Assembly: GCA_021234535.1 (NCBI GenBank)
Contig: CM037849.1
Location: forward strand, 11,699,526 to 11,763,525
Reading direction: 5' to 3'
Origin: Stichopus chloronotus
Lineage: Eukaryota; Echinodermata; Holothuroidea; Aspidochirotida; Stichopodidae
DNA: 64,000 nt
Part shown: piece by piece, positions 41,901-50,689 of the stretch
Numbering within the stretch: position 1 is the stretch's first letter
How the letters are laid out: every line of letters starts with the position of its first letter
Notes under the pieces: model-generated
What the model was told of the DNA's origin: nothing
Seen by the model: the letters and a program-made list of their open reading frames with translations, nothing else
The model's database searches: none
Position numbers and translations under genes: made by a program

Positions 41901-44900
41901 TCCTTACTATTATTATTTACGTAAATTATCCTACAACGGAAGTTTTTAAGTTTAAAGGGTATGTGTACTTATGTGAAGAAACGTAGTCTCCAAAGAAAAG
42001 AAAATATACACGTTTTGAATATATGTGGATTGCAATTATCAGCAAACTAGTATAGTCACAAATATAGAGTGAAAACGGCACTAAGGATTCATTGGAAAGA
42101 AACGGAACAGAAAAACATAGCCTTTGTTGAAGTATTTAAAGCCTCTATTCATTGATTCTAAACATGTCTAAATTTAGTATCACTGCAAAGAGAAATGTGT
42201 GCATGGCACAAATATCACATTTTCATACCCTGTAAGTTAAATTTATGGAAATTAAGTGGGTATGAAATTGTCCCATATTCCAAACCCCCTTCGATGCTCG
42301 TGAAACTGCCAAAGATCGAGTTATATTTACGTGACGTCATACACCAGTGTTAAAAAATGAAGATTGTAAAATTTATATTTTTCAGAAAAAGTAAAGAAAT
42401 TGAAAAGGAATAAAGAAATGTTCTGGAAATTAGTTTCCAGACAATTTCTGTAATTCTTCTTTATCTCTTTTTTTTATTTCCTGTAAATTTACAGACATTT
42501 TTTACAGCGTAGGATGGAGAAGATCACTGCCCGTGTCTGTCGGCCTTCCATACTTTTTCGAGTTTTCGAGTGCACTGTAACGTTGGTGCAGTATATAATA
42601 TAGTCATTGCAAGACTGCTAGCGATAGCGAAGGCCTTTTCGAAGATGGAATACGATAGTCATTACAAAATTGTCCAGTGCGAAGTTCATAGCAACAGCCA
42701 TTGTTAGTCACCCGTGTTTTCTGTATTGGAATTTTCTATACGGGATTCAACAAAGTAACCTTTTGATACATCTTGCTTATCGTAGTGGTACTAGGACTTT
42801 CCACGACAACGGTATGAACAGTTAGACTGCTTAGTGTTAACGCGTAACATTTGGTGTTGTCGTTTACACTGCCTTCCATCTTTTTGCATCAAACTTACCC
42901 TTTCCTTCGAAAAGCGAACCAGTATTTTTGAAGTCAAAAGAATCGTCCTGAAACAGGCTGAAAGCATTTTACTGGGCATAGTATGGAATGGGGGATAAGA
43001 CCCTCTCCGTGCTATGTCACTAAACCATGCATCTACCATTTCCTTTCCCAGTACAACTCTTCTTTTCGCATTCTAAAGACTTCATGTTATTACTGAACTC
43101 TCAAAAAGCAAATCAATGTCACATCTCCGGGTAAAGCGTAACATCTAACTAGTAGATTAGAAGTTTTTTTTTTTTTTTTCGGACCAGCAGACGGCTCAAT
43201 TTGACTGTCATACACATGATCAGCCCAAGCTCTCAACATAGATTGATATAGCTCTAGCCTTGGTAAGGGCTATTCGGCCATTTAAGTCCATTACATGCCG
43301 TTACCCCCTTTTCTTCACCCAGCCGTTTTCCTCCTGTATAATTTCTGTAATCGTCCATCCAACCGACATTCAGCTTTCCTCATAGAGCTCCACCTTTACC
43401 CTGAACCTGTTTTCAATTTCTATAATTTCCCGTATCTTTCACTCGCCGGATTGCCGTCCCCGAGAAAGGAATACCCGCGTGGTGGGTGAATGCGAATGTA
43501 CGAGCAGTGAGCTGCCGTTTATATATGGCAGATCCTTGGTACGAGGCACCTTGTGTACACGTATGCGCTATAGGTCATCCCGCCAAACAGGGTCTACTAT
43601 CAGCCCTCGCGTACACGCAAGCCATTCTGTGGCGTCATCAAATTGGGCTGTGAATTTCGCAGTACTTTTCGTTCACCTGGGTAAAAATTGCATTCTCTTT
43701 ATTTCTAAAACCTAGAGGTGGAAAGTGACAATTTCTATTTGTATGTGTTGTGGTTTATGTGTTAACGAGAAATTTACCAACTTTTGTGGTTTTCAATGAG
43801 TAGGGGCTTTAGAGTGATATGAAAAGCATTACTATCTTGTTTCCTGCTGCTTCCACAGTTGAAAGAACGTAGATGCTAAGCTTAACCTGTTTGTCGTTAA
43901 CAGACTGAGTCCACATTCTCTTTAAAATGGGGTAAACGTATGGTTCTCATTATTGTGTAAAAGATATTGAGTTCGACTTAACGAAAATTCGACATACTTT
44001 ATAAATACCAAGGGACGATTTTCGTCAACTTTTAATTCCTCTTGTGTAACCCTTTTAAGTGATAGCATCTGCCGAACTATTTGAAAGACGTGTTTTTATT
44101 TCTGTTTATATTTTTTTCCATTTCATATAGGACATGCCTTCCAATGAAGCCTACATTTCAAAACTAACACATTGCAAAGTTCATAGTAACATTGGAGCGT
44201 ACAGTATGGGTTAAATATTTAAAAAAAAATATATTAAGATCTTTAAAGAGAATATCGTAAGGAAATAAAATTAATGTTACTGAATGCATTAACGTCACTG
44301 ATAATTATTCATAGTTAAGTCATTTACAAACGTTTTTTTTTTGACACTCCATTGAGCATGTGTGGGCTCGATTTCAAATTTTGGATCATGCTTACTCAAA
44401 GTCGATGTCATCGAAACAGCATTCCCTATAGTATATATGAATGATTTGAAATACTGTAAATTATTGTTATATATTGTAAAGTGAAGCACTATTTTGTAAG
44501 GCAGCCCACGAAATGACATAACCTAATCAGTGTCCACGCAAAATCTGCAGTAGTCCATCTTCAAAGTAGGAAAATAACTGTGAAACAGAAGGTAAGCACA
44601 GGCTGCACTTTCAGAAGGTTGTTTATCACATGATCACTAGCCTGTGTAGCGTCTCCGGGTACACGTGAGCACAGACATATTTATTGCAAGGATCGCTGTG
44701 ATTGGGTAACACTTATAACTCTCCCAGTCTCTGATTGGCCAATATATTCTATGCCACCGGGGTAGTATTTTAAGTGTGGTTATCAGATTTTCTGAATCAC
44801 AAAAAGTCACTGACTTTCAACTCAATGATGGATTGCGCGGAATTTTCATGACGATTAACCATCTCCCTCGGGGTCGTGGAGGGAGGGGGGATCAATAATA

Positions 44901-47900
44901 AATTTTTCAATTTCATACCTTACAGATTTTATCATGTTTGTTTACCACCACATACGAATCAAAAGCAGGTCTCCGCGGTCGGACCTCTGATGATTTTTTT
45001 TTTGTTTCAATATTCCAGACCCACTTGAAGAAAAGTTCATGAAGGCGCATCACGACCAACATTCCACAAATAAGTACAGTAAATAGGATAAACAATTTGA
45101 GGGGGACGATCCTCACATGACATAATGACAGGGTTGCAATGCTCTCAAAATGCTGCCAAGTGCTGCTCAAATGCCGAGCATTCAGAACAACAAATGGAGT
45201 AAACCATTGTGTCCACACATCACTGGAATGTGTGTATCACTTATCGCCGAGACCAGGCTACGTTTAATGATCGAAAATGGCAAACGTCAATCGCAAACTA
45301 TTTCCACTTCGTTTTATCAACACAGGGAACCCCGGTAAATATTAGAGAACTACGCTGTTGAATATCAAACCCCAAAAGTAATACTTGACCATTACTTAAA
45401 GCAGGATGTGCTGTTTTTTCTGCAATGTCAAAGGCGCACCAAAACACTGGCTATATTTTGTACAGTTGTAAAAAGCTGTACAAACTACCGTAGCATGGCC
45501 TATTTGTGAAGAAGCCAAATTTCCTGAACCAATGCGTTTTTGTTGTGGGGCCTTCACACGGAAAAGCCGCACATTTACTACAGGGCCTGGTTCTGCTAAC
45601 TTTTTACCGAAAAAAAAAAAAGAATCACTCTTCCTCCTGCCGTAATTAACAATCTAATGAATGAAATTTCTCCTGAAAGAAACATATCATAGATGGTATG
45701 TTCCAGATTAGCATCGAATGGAAGAGAATGATGGAGAATAGACAATGAAGGCTATTTTTGCTCCTTCAAACAGCACATCCTGCTTTAACGAAAAGGAAAT
45801 GAGGGAGACTATTATTCTCTATTATTCTTCAAACATTTTTGGGGTGGTGCCGATGGTGGGGGCTGAAACGATAAATTTCTAAAAAGTAAAGTCAGAGAAA
45901 AGAGATGACATTTCCGTTAAAACTGTAGCTCACAGGGTATTTATGTAGCCTAACTCTAGTAGCAGGTTGGAAACAGCGCTCTCAGTTGGTTGGTAGGAAA
46001 CGGTAAAACGTTAACAAACGAATCACGCTTTCAAATGCTTTTGTGTGCGACTTACAACACGCTGTCACTTTTCCTCAATAATTTAACTGAGTTCAAAGCA
46101 AGTGACCATAATATTAAAAGCTGAAGATGTAAAGAAAATAGAGAACTGGTAGCCTAACTGAGCTAACCTTACGGACATGCTTAGCCTACACCTGTTACTG
46201 CACTGGTTCCCTGCAACAAATTTCTCTGGCGAATGAAATCGCAGGGCGCTATATTGCGTTGCAGACATGTAGGAAGTAAAGCGAATGAGATATATGGTCT
46301 CGGATGTATGTAATTTTTGATCAAGTATTTCGTTTCGCAGACTCTGGGCAGTAAGATCAAAGGTTAAATAGTTACAGAAAAAGAAAGAAAAAGAAAACGA
46401 GATACCTAGTGAAAACCTAGAAAACTAGAAACTAGATACCTACTAAGGTGGTTGAGGAAGTTTAGGCTTCCGCAGCCACCTTGGCTATTAGTTTTTATTA
46501 GTGTTGGATAAATGTTGGAAGTATGCGAAAATGGTTGATTCTGAAAAAGGTTGATAGCCATGGACATTACCGGTATTGTCTTCCTTATTGCTGTCAGTGG
46601 TGAAACGGTATCATGAAAAACTCTGTCACGTGACTCGTCAGGTTACGTTACTTAGAACAAGCATACTTGCATATACAATTATGACCTCTGATACTTAAAA
46701 TATGCTTTGTAGGTGAACCAAAGCAAATGAAAACATTTGCACGTTTAGCTAGTAAACCTCATAATAATTCAACTTGCAGCCTGAATCCGCACTTCAAAGA
46801 TTAGTGACACAGAACACATTTTTTTTTTCATAATTCTATCTAGTCCTCATAGCCCACGCAATGAATAGAAAGAAATAAGGTGCATACACATGTTTGAGCC
46901 CCCCCCCCCCCAAAAAAAAAAGGCATTATTTCCTGAATGCTTTGAGATATATCTCACTAATGTTTTCAACCTTATGCATTAGGCATACCTTATACATTAT
47001 GAACATATATTCACAAGTTTCACAACATAATGTGATGATGCACGTGATGAAGTTTATGTTTGCCATTTGTAGACAGTTTTAAATTTGGTTCTGCTGCCAT
47101 TAATGTTGAATCTACCTCCCCCCATTTTGGTCAGTTCCACTACGAACTGAAAGGCTCACTGTCATTGGTTGTCATGATTTGCTATTTAATCTCTCGCGAA
47201 GAACCAACGTTATTCTTTCAACAAATGTGAATACATTACCCCCCCCCCCCCCCACCTCTTCCAGTGTCGGAGAAATCCTGTAATGCGTGAATGAGAATGT
47301 ACGAGACACCTTGTGCAGGATCTAATTGGTGATGCGGTTCAAAAAATTTCAGGTTTTCCTGTTCTTGTTTTTTTCATTTTCACGTCTCCTCTACGCGTCC
47401 GTAGGGTATGACCTTGAGAATCCATTCAGACAAATGAATCACCTTTCTATCCTTTATAAGGTCAATACCAGAATACGGTATTCTCGCCGGAGATCCAGGA
47501 AGACAACACACACAACGATTAAAAAATGTTTATTTTGTTAGAGGAAAATTAGAGAAAGTTAAACAGGGATACTGCCTCCAGTAAGGGAAGGCGGTCTACC
47601 ACAAAGTCGTCACTTTTGTTTTGTGAACTCTAACGTCACTTGTATATCTACGGCACACAGAAACTTGTGTGCTTTTGCTCAACCGTAGGGTATACCTAAA
47701 CGCGTAGATGCGCACACACTGTGTGCCAAGAGACTATGTGTGCATGTAAACATTCACCAGGGAGGTCCATATACAAACACATACCTGGATAAATCGCGAT
47801 CAACTACATGCGTCTGTATTTGAACTAGGTACGGTTACATATGCCACGTACGACACGCGCAATTTAGTAGACTTAAACAGAAGTACAACGCAGACTGCAA

Positions 47901-50689
47901 TGAAATGGCGTTGGGAGAGTCGCAGGTGCTCCTTCAAACGTACGAAACACCGAATAATAATACCGAACCTTTGAAACACATCTGGCAGGTGAAAGAAAAC
48001 AACTCCCCATTCGATTGTCATTACACTAAGAGCCCACACAAACAAAAAGCAGCGTAGAAACCTTTGACCCTCACCATCACTGACAACGCCACCGGACAAT
48101 TCCCCTCCCCCCTCCCCTGAAAATTTCCTCCTGACAATCCCCTACCCAGAGGTGTTCCCGTCAGACAAGTCTCCCTCGACAATTAATTAAGTGAAAGGGA
48201 CAGACTTATGGAGATGGTTAAGGGAATCGTTCTCGGAGACCCACTCTCATCAATACCGACAACTTACTGCAGAAAACTAAAAAGAGAGAAAATCAGATGT
48301 CGGGCCCAAGAGGGTGCCGGTGAGGTCCGGTGGAGATCCAGTTGTGGAGCCCCTAAACGCCTGGATCTTAGGTAACATAGACGATAAAAAACAGACGATA
48401 TTACCGATTAGGGATTGGCCACTGAAAAAAAAATGATGTATTACAAAGATCAGGAATATTGTCTCATTTTGTTGGTAAAAATCGTATCTCAATAACATTT
48501 TCCGTCGTTGTTGAAATTTTAAAGAAATAGATTCTTCGAAATAGACCATCTCATCATGATAAATTTGTGATGTCTCTCAGGCGGTACAACTACGTGAATA
48601 TCCTCGTTATTTCTTTATTATCTTGACTGTCTTAAAAAGAGACATTACAATAGATTGACAGATGTAACGTCACTAATTTTCACAATATGTTAATGTAAAT
48701 CTACACGATATACGTGCACTCTACGTTTTAACCAGTGTCAAATTCAAGGTTGAAATGAGAACTTCGATTAAAAAAAATGTAATAATTTGCAACTGACTGG
48801 AACGTGTGCCATTTGGTGAGCTTGAGAGGACAATTGGAAACTTTTCTCGACCAGTGAGGTCTTTCTTCAAACAGTAATATGTTGACTGTCAGGAACAAGA
48901 TGTATACATGGGCTTTGAAATTTCCGCTTAAATCTCAGTGTCATGGGGTTTGAAGATAATGGAATATTATTCTCTTCCATCTAAGGACCCCTTCAATTTT
49001 CAGTATAGCATGCCTTTAATTAAGTTAGATTTTCTTAATTATTCTATGGGAACAAGGATTTTGTGAATAAATTACCTGAGACCCTCCTATTCTTTTTTTT
49101 ATAAATTAGTGGGCAGATTCAGGTAAGAAAAGTGGTACAGAACGCTTTTGTGTTTTTTTTTTCATTTAGATATATGAAAAAAGATATCTCACAGAAGTCG
49201 AGGGTCTTAAATATTCTTCATATCCCCCTTCCGTGGCCACGCGGCTGCAGTCAACAGCAACTCGCCCTCTAGACACAACCAAAGGAACCCACAAACCCCC
49301 ATCAATTAACCGGTAATCCTCACCGCAGCCAACCACAACTAACAAGGAAATAAGGCGTTTGTTTCACAAAAATGTAATCACATTTTTAAAACCAACTTTG
49401 TGGACACAGAATGGTAGTTAATTCGAAATAAGGAAGGACAGTAGCCTTCTTTTCAAGAAATAAGTTTCTCACGAATAGAAATTCAGTTATTTGTTGCTCA
49501 ACAATAGTTTGTTCACCCATTTTGTCTTTCAAACTTAAATGATGCATCTTCCATTACTCACCACATGAATAATGTTCTGAGGAGACGAAACTTTTGCAGA
49601 TGTTTATTGACAAGACTGAATGGTTGAACAATGACTAAGGCTATCTTCTTTGTATGCCATGTTGGTATATTTTAAACGCCCTATCTCCCTTTAACTAATA
49701 GAGAGACGCAAATAAAGGAATTTCTTTTATTTTTTCCCTGCACCCAGGTAGCATATCACATATTCTTAAGAACTTAGATAAATCATTAAGTCAGTCTGAC
49801 GGTCCAAGCATGAACCTCGGATTAATTAGCCACTACGTTCCATTCCTGGCAGTCTTAACCAGGGTGGTAGGCCTATGCAAGGCGATAGGGACATGTCAGA
49901 TCTAACTGGCACTGACCCTTGCCGAGCGCCACGGAGACTAAAAATGCTGGGTTCCGACTGACACCTAGAATTATAAGCTTCAGAAAAAAAACAGTACTTA
50001 AAAAAATTACAACTTACAACCCTTCGACATTGATCTGTGCCCGCATATCATCATGTGAATCTGATTCCAAACATCGAGAACCTAGAATTTACGAAATGCA
50101 CTGAAATCATAACATATACATAACACAAGTAATACACGTAGAAATGAAAACAAATCATGGCTGAAACATGAGGCAGACTAGACTCCTCGGGGAGGGGGGG
50201 GGGGGATGGTGTCGGATCACATTTACTAGTTTTGAATAAGCCAAAAAAAACTGGTCCCTGGACTCAACAATCCTAAAGTCATTTATTTGTTGCTTACCTC
50301 TATAGCTCCGTGACGATAGGCTAGCGTGCGCACTGTTAAGCAATGGAGCCGGCTATTGTTAAACTAGACTAGAGCCGAAAGGCCTGGATGTGGATATATT
50401 AAGTTAAATTTTGCTATTCTGCAATGGAGTGGAGTTAAGACAGTTCGATGGTTGTGACTGCTGCATTAATTGTACTTACAATTGCGTCTTTATTTTCACG
50501 TGTCAGATTGGTAAAATAATTCCAGTGACTCCTTGCGACATTGGCAAAAATCGGCTCCCCGACGGTCGTAAAATTCCGCAATATTTCCCGGGCATGACTC
50601 TCTTCTAACAATTCCTTGCCAACGCAACGGATGGTCGAAAACCACCCGTAGAGGCAAAATATTCCGGCCGTTCTGAAAAAGGTTTTCAT
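14237..50689 (-). CDS. ACE-like peptidyl-dipeptidase, single M2 domain, 12 coding exons
   Basis: Spliced gene, exons in transcript order: 50480-50689, 38520-38675, 37976-38060, 34363-34494, 31325-31519, 30824-30918, 30003-30175, 23933-24159, 22071-22215, 19406-19504, 15019-15141, 14237-14426. All phases match and the sum is 1,830 nt, 609 residues, near the size of single-domain ACEs such as insect Ance. A signal peptide begins the protein. The zinc motif HEMGH falls at about residues 366-370 and the third ligand Glu, in HEAIGD, at about 394. The three expected cysteine pairs are present: VCRDGKC, VVC with KMC, and ALC with HKC. Family members cleave C-terminal dipeptides from peptides outside the cell or in secretory compartments. 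The exon phases follow the vertebrate ACE half-gene, and sizes 173, 145, 99 and 123 nt equal those I recall for it. With the 14,237 stop the product has no membrane segment. Several substrate-pocket residues are substituted, so peptidase specificity is uncertain although the fold assignment is firm. Confidence 0.95.
15019..15141 (-). CDS. ACE-like exon 11 (last disulfide)
   Basis: One hundred twenty-three nt, the length I recall for vertebrate ACE. It encodes [20 protein letters not shown], then [20 protein letters not shown], nearly the ACE consensus around QFHEALC and GPLHKCDIY, so the last disulfide and the catalytic Tyr523 equivalent are present. The acceptor follows cactgacag and the donor is gtaagg. 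Confidence 0.95.
17761..18148. mobile_element. MITE family A, copy 2 (inverted, truncated)
   Basis: Reverse complement of about 1,548-1,930. It shares the segment around the string GTTATGTTTATTCATATAAC and ends TGATTTCCCCTTTAA. The other terminus is not visible, so the copy is truncated. Lies in ACE intron 10. Confidence 0.75.
19406..19504 (-). CDS. ACE-like exon 10
   Basis: Ninety-nine nt. The acceptor is cccaattag at 19,505-19,506. A second AG at 19,500-19,501 would break the frame and was rejected. It encodes [20 protein letters not shown] and [13 protein letters not shown]. His of FHV aligns with human His513 and Arg of HIR with the chloride-2 ligand Arg522. Human Lys511 and Tyr520 align with Phe and His. 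Confidence 0.93.
21970..22035. repeat. (TA)n microsatellite
   Basis: About 66 bp of uninterrupted TA, 35 bp downstream of the exon 9 donor of the ACE-like gene. It can extrude as a cruciform and is likely length-polymorphic. Confidence 0.95.
22071..22215 (-). CDS. ACE-like exon 9
   Basis: One hundred forty-five nt, the length I recall for the vertebrate ACE counterpart. It encodes [36 protein letters not shown] and RDWWRLR, matching INFLMKMALDKIAFIPF and QEWWSLR. The WW-x-LR Trp and Arg, ligands of the first chloride site in human ACE, are kept. The donor gtaaga lies 35 bp from a long TA repeat. Confidence 0.95.
22901..23039 (+). repeat. Five-unit tandem repeat, about 28 bp
   Basis: Units resemble CCCGACTTCACACAACACC followed by AATAATTA, with small differences. 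Lies in ACE intron 8 and directly precedes another AT-rich array. Confidence 0.85.
23130..23745. repeat. Irregular array of TTCCATAATATGG(G/A) units
   Basis: More than 20 copies or near copies of a roughly 22-bp motif, CATAATATGG followed by A/G-ACTATATTC, with irregular spacing. It explains the Tyr/Ile/Met-rich open frames read on the minus strand. The core has seven A/T bases between CC and GG, one more than a true CArG box. Confidence 0.85.
23933..24159 (-). CDS. ACE-like exon 8: catalytic zinc motif
   Basis: Carries the catalytic core. [11 protein letters not shown] is followed by [15 protein letters not shown], with the HExxH zinc-binding and general-base motif, then [11 protein letters not shown], whose Glu is the third zinc ligand exactly 28 residues after the first His as in ACE. 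The Glu-Asp before the zinc helix is also kept. The acceptor follows cctgtcacag after a long pyrimidine tract and the donor is gtaagg. This exon alone identifies the family. Confidence 0.97.
24894..25034 (-). CDS. Candidate first exon with signal peptide, nested in ACE intron 7
   Basis: From an ATG at 25,032-25,034, 47 codons read [20 protein letters not shown] followed by [20 protein letters not shown] and VRRALDT, then a donor gtaaag in phase 0. The N-terminus has a basic start and a hydrophobic core like a signal peptide, and the later part is hydrophilic and helix-like. No downstream phase-0 acceptor exon was found, and no ACE exon below it is phase 0, so it would start a separate nested gene. 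Unrecognised; chance remains possible. Confidence 0.35.
25170..25930 (+). repeat. Tandem array, five units of about 142 bp, with GGTCA motifs
   Basis: Each unit runs AGATCT-CATATTTGGTATG, then a GGTCAAAGGTCA-like segment, a GGGTCAA-type block, GTAGTCAAAAC, and ATCTCAAGA. Perfect DR1-type AGGTCAAAGGTCA occurs at 25,380-25,392 and GGGTCAAAGGTCA at 25,817-25,829. Related units occur at 63,150-63,610. Confidence 0.8.
26711..27086 (+). mobile_element. MITE family C, full copy, TTAA at both ends
   Basis: The terminal inverted repeat AAAGGGGCTCATTGAGTTG and its complement (one mismatch) lie just inside TTAA at 26,711-26,714 and 27,083-27,086. The internal sequence recurs at 32,009-32,350, 58,265-58,655 and 61,024-61,365, all in the same orientation. 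No ORF. Confidence 0.88.
27546..27603 (+). repeat. Three-unit 18-bp tandem repeat
   Basis: The unit GAGATGGGTGGTGCCAAT is repeated about three times with one variant (GGAGTCAAT). Confidence 0.9.
27959..28168 (-). CDS. 69-codon open frame in ACE intron 7, unrecognised
   Basis: ATG in the context GTCGCCATGA, followed by [20 protein letters not shown] and a mixed-composition, non-repetitive sequence to TAG. The composition is more protein-like than the surrounding AT-rich frames, but there is no known domain, signal peptide or conserved motif. It could be a small ORF, a relic, or chance. Confidence 0.2.
   Translation of the reverse strand: MNSSTSPCEFALHLCYFSHNSVIEYLLVPHGFKGCINKSGSPEQSHRPIGTTFTLRDVKAMLIDSADRG
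29704..29912. repeat. (ATC)n compound microsatellite
   Basis: About 200 bp of ATC/ATT triplets with the longest perfect run at about 29,849-29,911. The Met- and Asp-homopolymer frames here are artefacts of this repeat. It lies 90 bp below the exon 7 donor. Confidence 0.95.
30003..30175 (-). CDS. ACE-like exon 7
   Basis: Exactly 173 nt, the size I recall for the vertebrate counterpart, phase 0 in and phase 2 out. It encodes [14 protein letters not shown], then [20 protein letters not shown] and [10 protein letters not shown], matching the ACE segment from ADDFF to DFYNGKDF. The Cys of the long disulfide is kept. Human His353-Ala354 is Tyr-Pro here. The donor is gtaaaa. Confidence 0.94.
30824..30918 (-). 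CDS. ACE-like exon 6
   Basis: Ninety-five nt, phase 1 in and phase 0 out. The acceptor follows tttatctcag and the donor is gtaaga. It encodes [20 protein letters not shown], aligning to human MWAQTWSNIYDLVVPFP. The human Gln that contacts the substrate carboxylate (Gln281 in testis ACE numbering) is Arg here, and the nearby Trp279 is His. Confidence 0.93.
31325..31519 (-). CDS. ACE-like exon 5
   Basis: Encodes [20 protein letters not shown] through a helix with [10 protein letters not shown] and ends [13 protein letters not shown], very close to the ACE consensus [11 protein letters not shown] and GPIPAHLLG. The NIT sequon is conserved in position with many ACEs. The donor is gtgagt. Human ACE has Arg at the position after Trp in DSW-R, a chloride-1 ligand; here that residue is Ile. 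Confidence 0.95.
32009..32350 (+). mobile_element. MITE family C, copy 2 (degraded)
   Basis: Begins AAAAGGGGTTATTGAGTTG and shares the GTGTCTGATCACAAATTTTC and TTTAATCGTTAATTACT blocks with 26,711-27,086. The right terminus is eroded (TTTGATGAGCCATTTT). In ACE intron 4. Confidence 0.85.
32640..33345 (+). repeat. Three-unit tandem array with CRE and DR1 motifs
   Basis: Unit starts (TATGTCACGATCTC and variants) lie near 32,640, 32,901 and 33,209. Each unit has TGACGTCA (32,706, 33,018, 33,310) followed by GGTCA elements; AGGTCAAAGGTCA occurs at 32,715-32,727 and 32,848-32,860, and AGGTCAGAGGTCA at 33,158-33,170 overlapping CACGTG. In ACE intron 4. Confidence 0.85.
32929..32959. mobile_element. 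17-bp hairpin insertion with 7-bp target duplication, in a tandem array
   Basis: The hairpin CAGGGAG-GTG-CTCCCTG (32,936-32,952) lies between two copies of GTCGGAT. The equivalent place in the next array unit (about 33,238-33,244) has a single GTCGGAT and no hairpin, an in-sequence empty site. Confidence 0.7.
34363..34494 (-). CDS. ACE-like exon 4
   Basis: Encodes [20 protein letters not shown] followed by WRD, the signature WAW-x-GWRD helix of M2 peptidases, then YVQILRR. A sequon NET is present. The acceptor follows ctatttttag. The inferred donor, AGAG followed by gttcgt, is weak but is the only GT that keeps the phase to exon 5. With it the protein is about five residues shorter than human ACE between YV and GY. 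Confidence 0.82.
37976..38060 (-). CDS. ACE-like exon 3 (first disulfide loop)
   Basis: Eighty-five nt, entering in phase 0 and leaving in phase 1. It encodes [18 protein letters not shown] and then RDGKC, matching the ACE segment with the first small disulfide loop. The acceptor follows tattgtaatag and the donor is gtatgc. The split codon joins to exon 4 as Asp. Confidence 0.92.
38520..38675 (-). CDS. ACE-like exon 2
   Basis: Fifty-two codons, phase 0 at both ends. The acceptor follows ctttatag and the donor is gtaagac. The peptide begins [21 protein letters not shown] and continues with a charged helix containing [14 protein letters not shown], aligning to the second and third helices of the M2 domain. 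An NDST sequon lies near the end. A second AG two bases into the exon is the only start ambiguity; the phase-0 choice fits exon 1. Confidence 0.88.
40150..41270. repeat. Degenerate repeats around TTTTGCAGAATTTCGT
   Basis: GCATTTTGCAGAATTTCGTA (40,668), CACCCTGCAGAATTTCATAA (40,990) and GCGTTTTGCAGAATTTCGTC (41,137) mark diverged units, with related CATTGTGACA and AACCAAA-type blocks between. Open frames in this stretch look like repeat shadows. Confidence 0.5.
41285..41315 (-). CDS. Candidate short first coding exon in ACE intron 1
   Basis: A GC-richer start, AAAATGGCGACG, encodes [10 protein letters not shown] and runs into a consensus donor gtaagtac in phase 1. The start context and donor are both strong, but the exon is ten codons long and no phase-1 partner was identified within the intron. 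Unrecognised. Confidence 0.25.
42345..42510. mobile_element. Palindromic MITE family D, copy 1
   Basis: The left end AGTGTTAAAAAATGAAGATTG is the near inverse of the right end GTCTGTAAA/TTTTTTACAGCG. The element is about 165 bp and almost entirely self-complementary, and is related to 57,136-57,306. Confidence 0.7.
42899..43039 (-). CDS. Candidate alternative first exon in ACE intron 1
   Basis: An ATG in a good context (GAAATGG) opens 47 codons, [20 protein letters not shown] and on to RFSKER, ending exactly at a strong donor (AGG then gtaagttt) in phase 0. ACE exon 2 accepts phase 0, so an isoform lacking the signal peptide is formally possible. No homology was recognised. Confidence 0.22.
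44919..45152 (-). CDS. Candidate exon with one membrane helix, nested in ACE intron 1
   Basis: Between acceptor cacttggcag and donor gtatga lie 78 open codons. After [19 protein letters not shown] comes a hydrophobic run, [16 protein letters not shown], then a charged stretch ending NKHDKICK. This is the layout of a type II Golgi enzyme N-terminus (short tail, anchor, stem), but no catalytic exon was found and the frame has no ATG before the helix. It leaves phase 0, so it could also splice to ACE exon 2. Function unknown. Confidence 0.3.
45396..45788. mobile_element. MITE family E, TTAA-bounded
   Basis: The left end AAAGCAGGATGTGCTGTTT and its complement at the right lie inside TTAA at 45,396-45,399 and 45,785-45,788. 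About 390 bp with no coding capacity. In ACE intron 1. Confidence 0.85.
50480..50689 (-). CDS. ACE-like exon 1: start codon, signal peptide, first domain residues
   Basis: Seventy codons. The ATG at 50,687-50,689 begins a peptide with a short basic start (MKTFFR) and a hydrophobic stretch ending near IRCVG, a plausible signal peptide. After it come the first M2 helices, with [15 protein letters not shown] aligning to the Trp-Asn-Tyr-rich start of ACE domains and carrying an N-glycosylation sequon (NLT). The donor at 50,479 reads gtaagt, a full consensus, and leaves phase 0. An untranslated upstream exon is possible; I saw no convincing TATA box or capped start between 50,690 and 51,100. Confidence 0.9.

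Larger units (their letters stand above)
38676..50479 (-). other. ACE-like intron 1, 11.8 kb, with exon-like islands and MITEs
   Basis: Separates the signal-peptide exon from the rest of the gene. It holds a degenerate tandem region near 40.15-41.27 kb, a palindromic element at 42.35-42.51 kb, a TIR element at 45.40-45.79 kb and three minus-strand exon-like segments (41,285-41,315; 42,899-43,039; 44,919-45,152). The remainder is AT-rich without supported genes. Confidence 0.7.

Noticed and set aside
47800..48099. 99-codon hydrophobic minus-strand frame
   Set aside because: No ATG with good context, no splice support and no motif.
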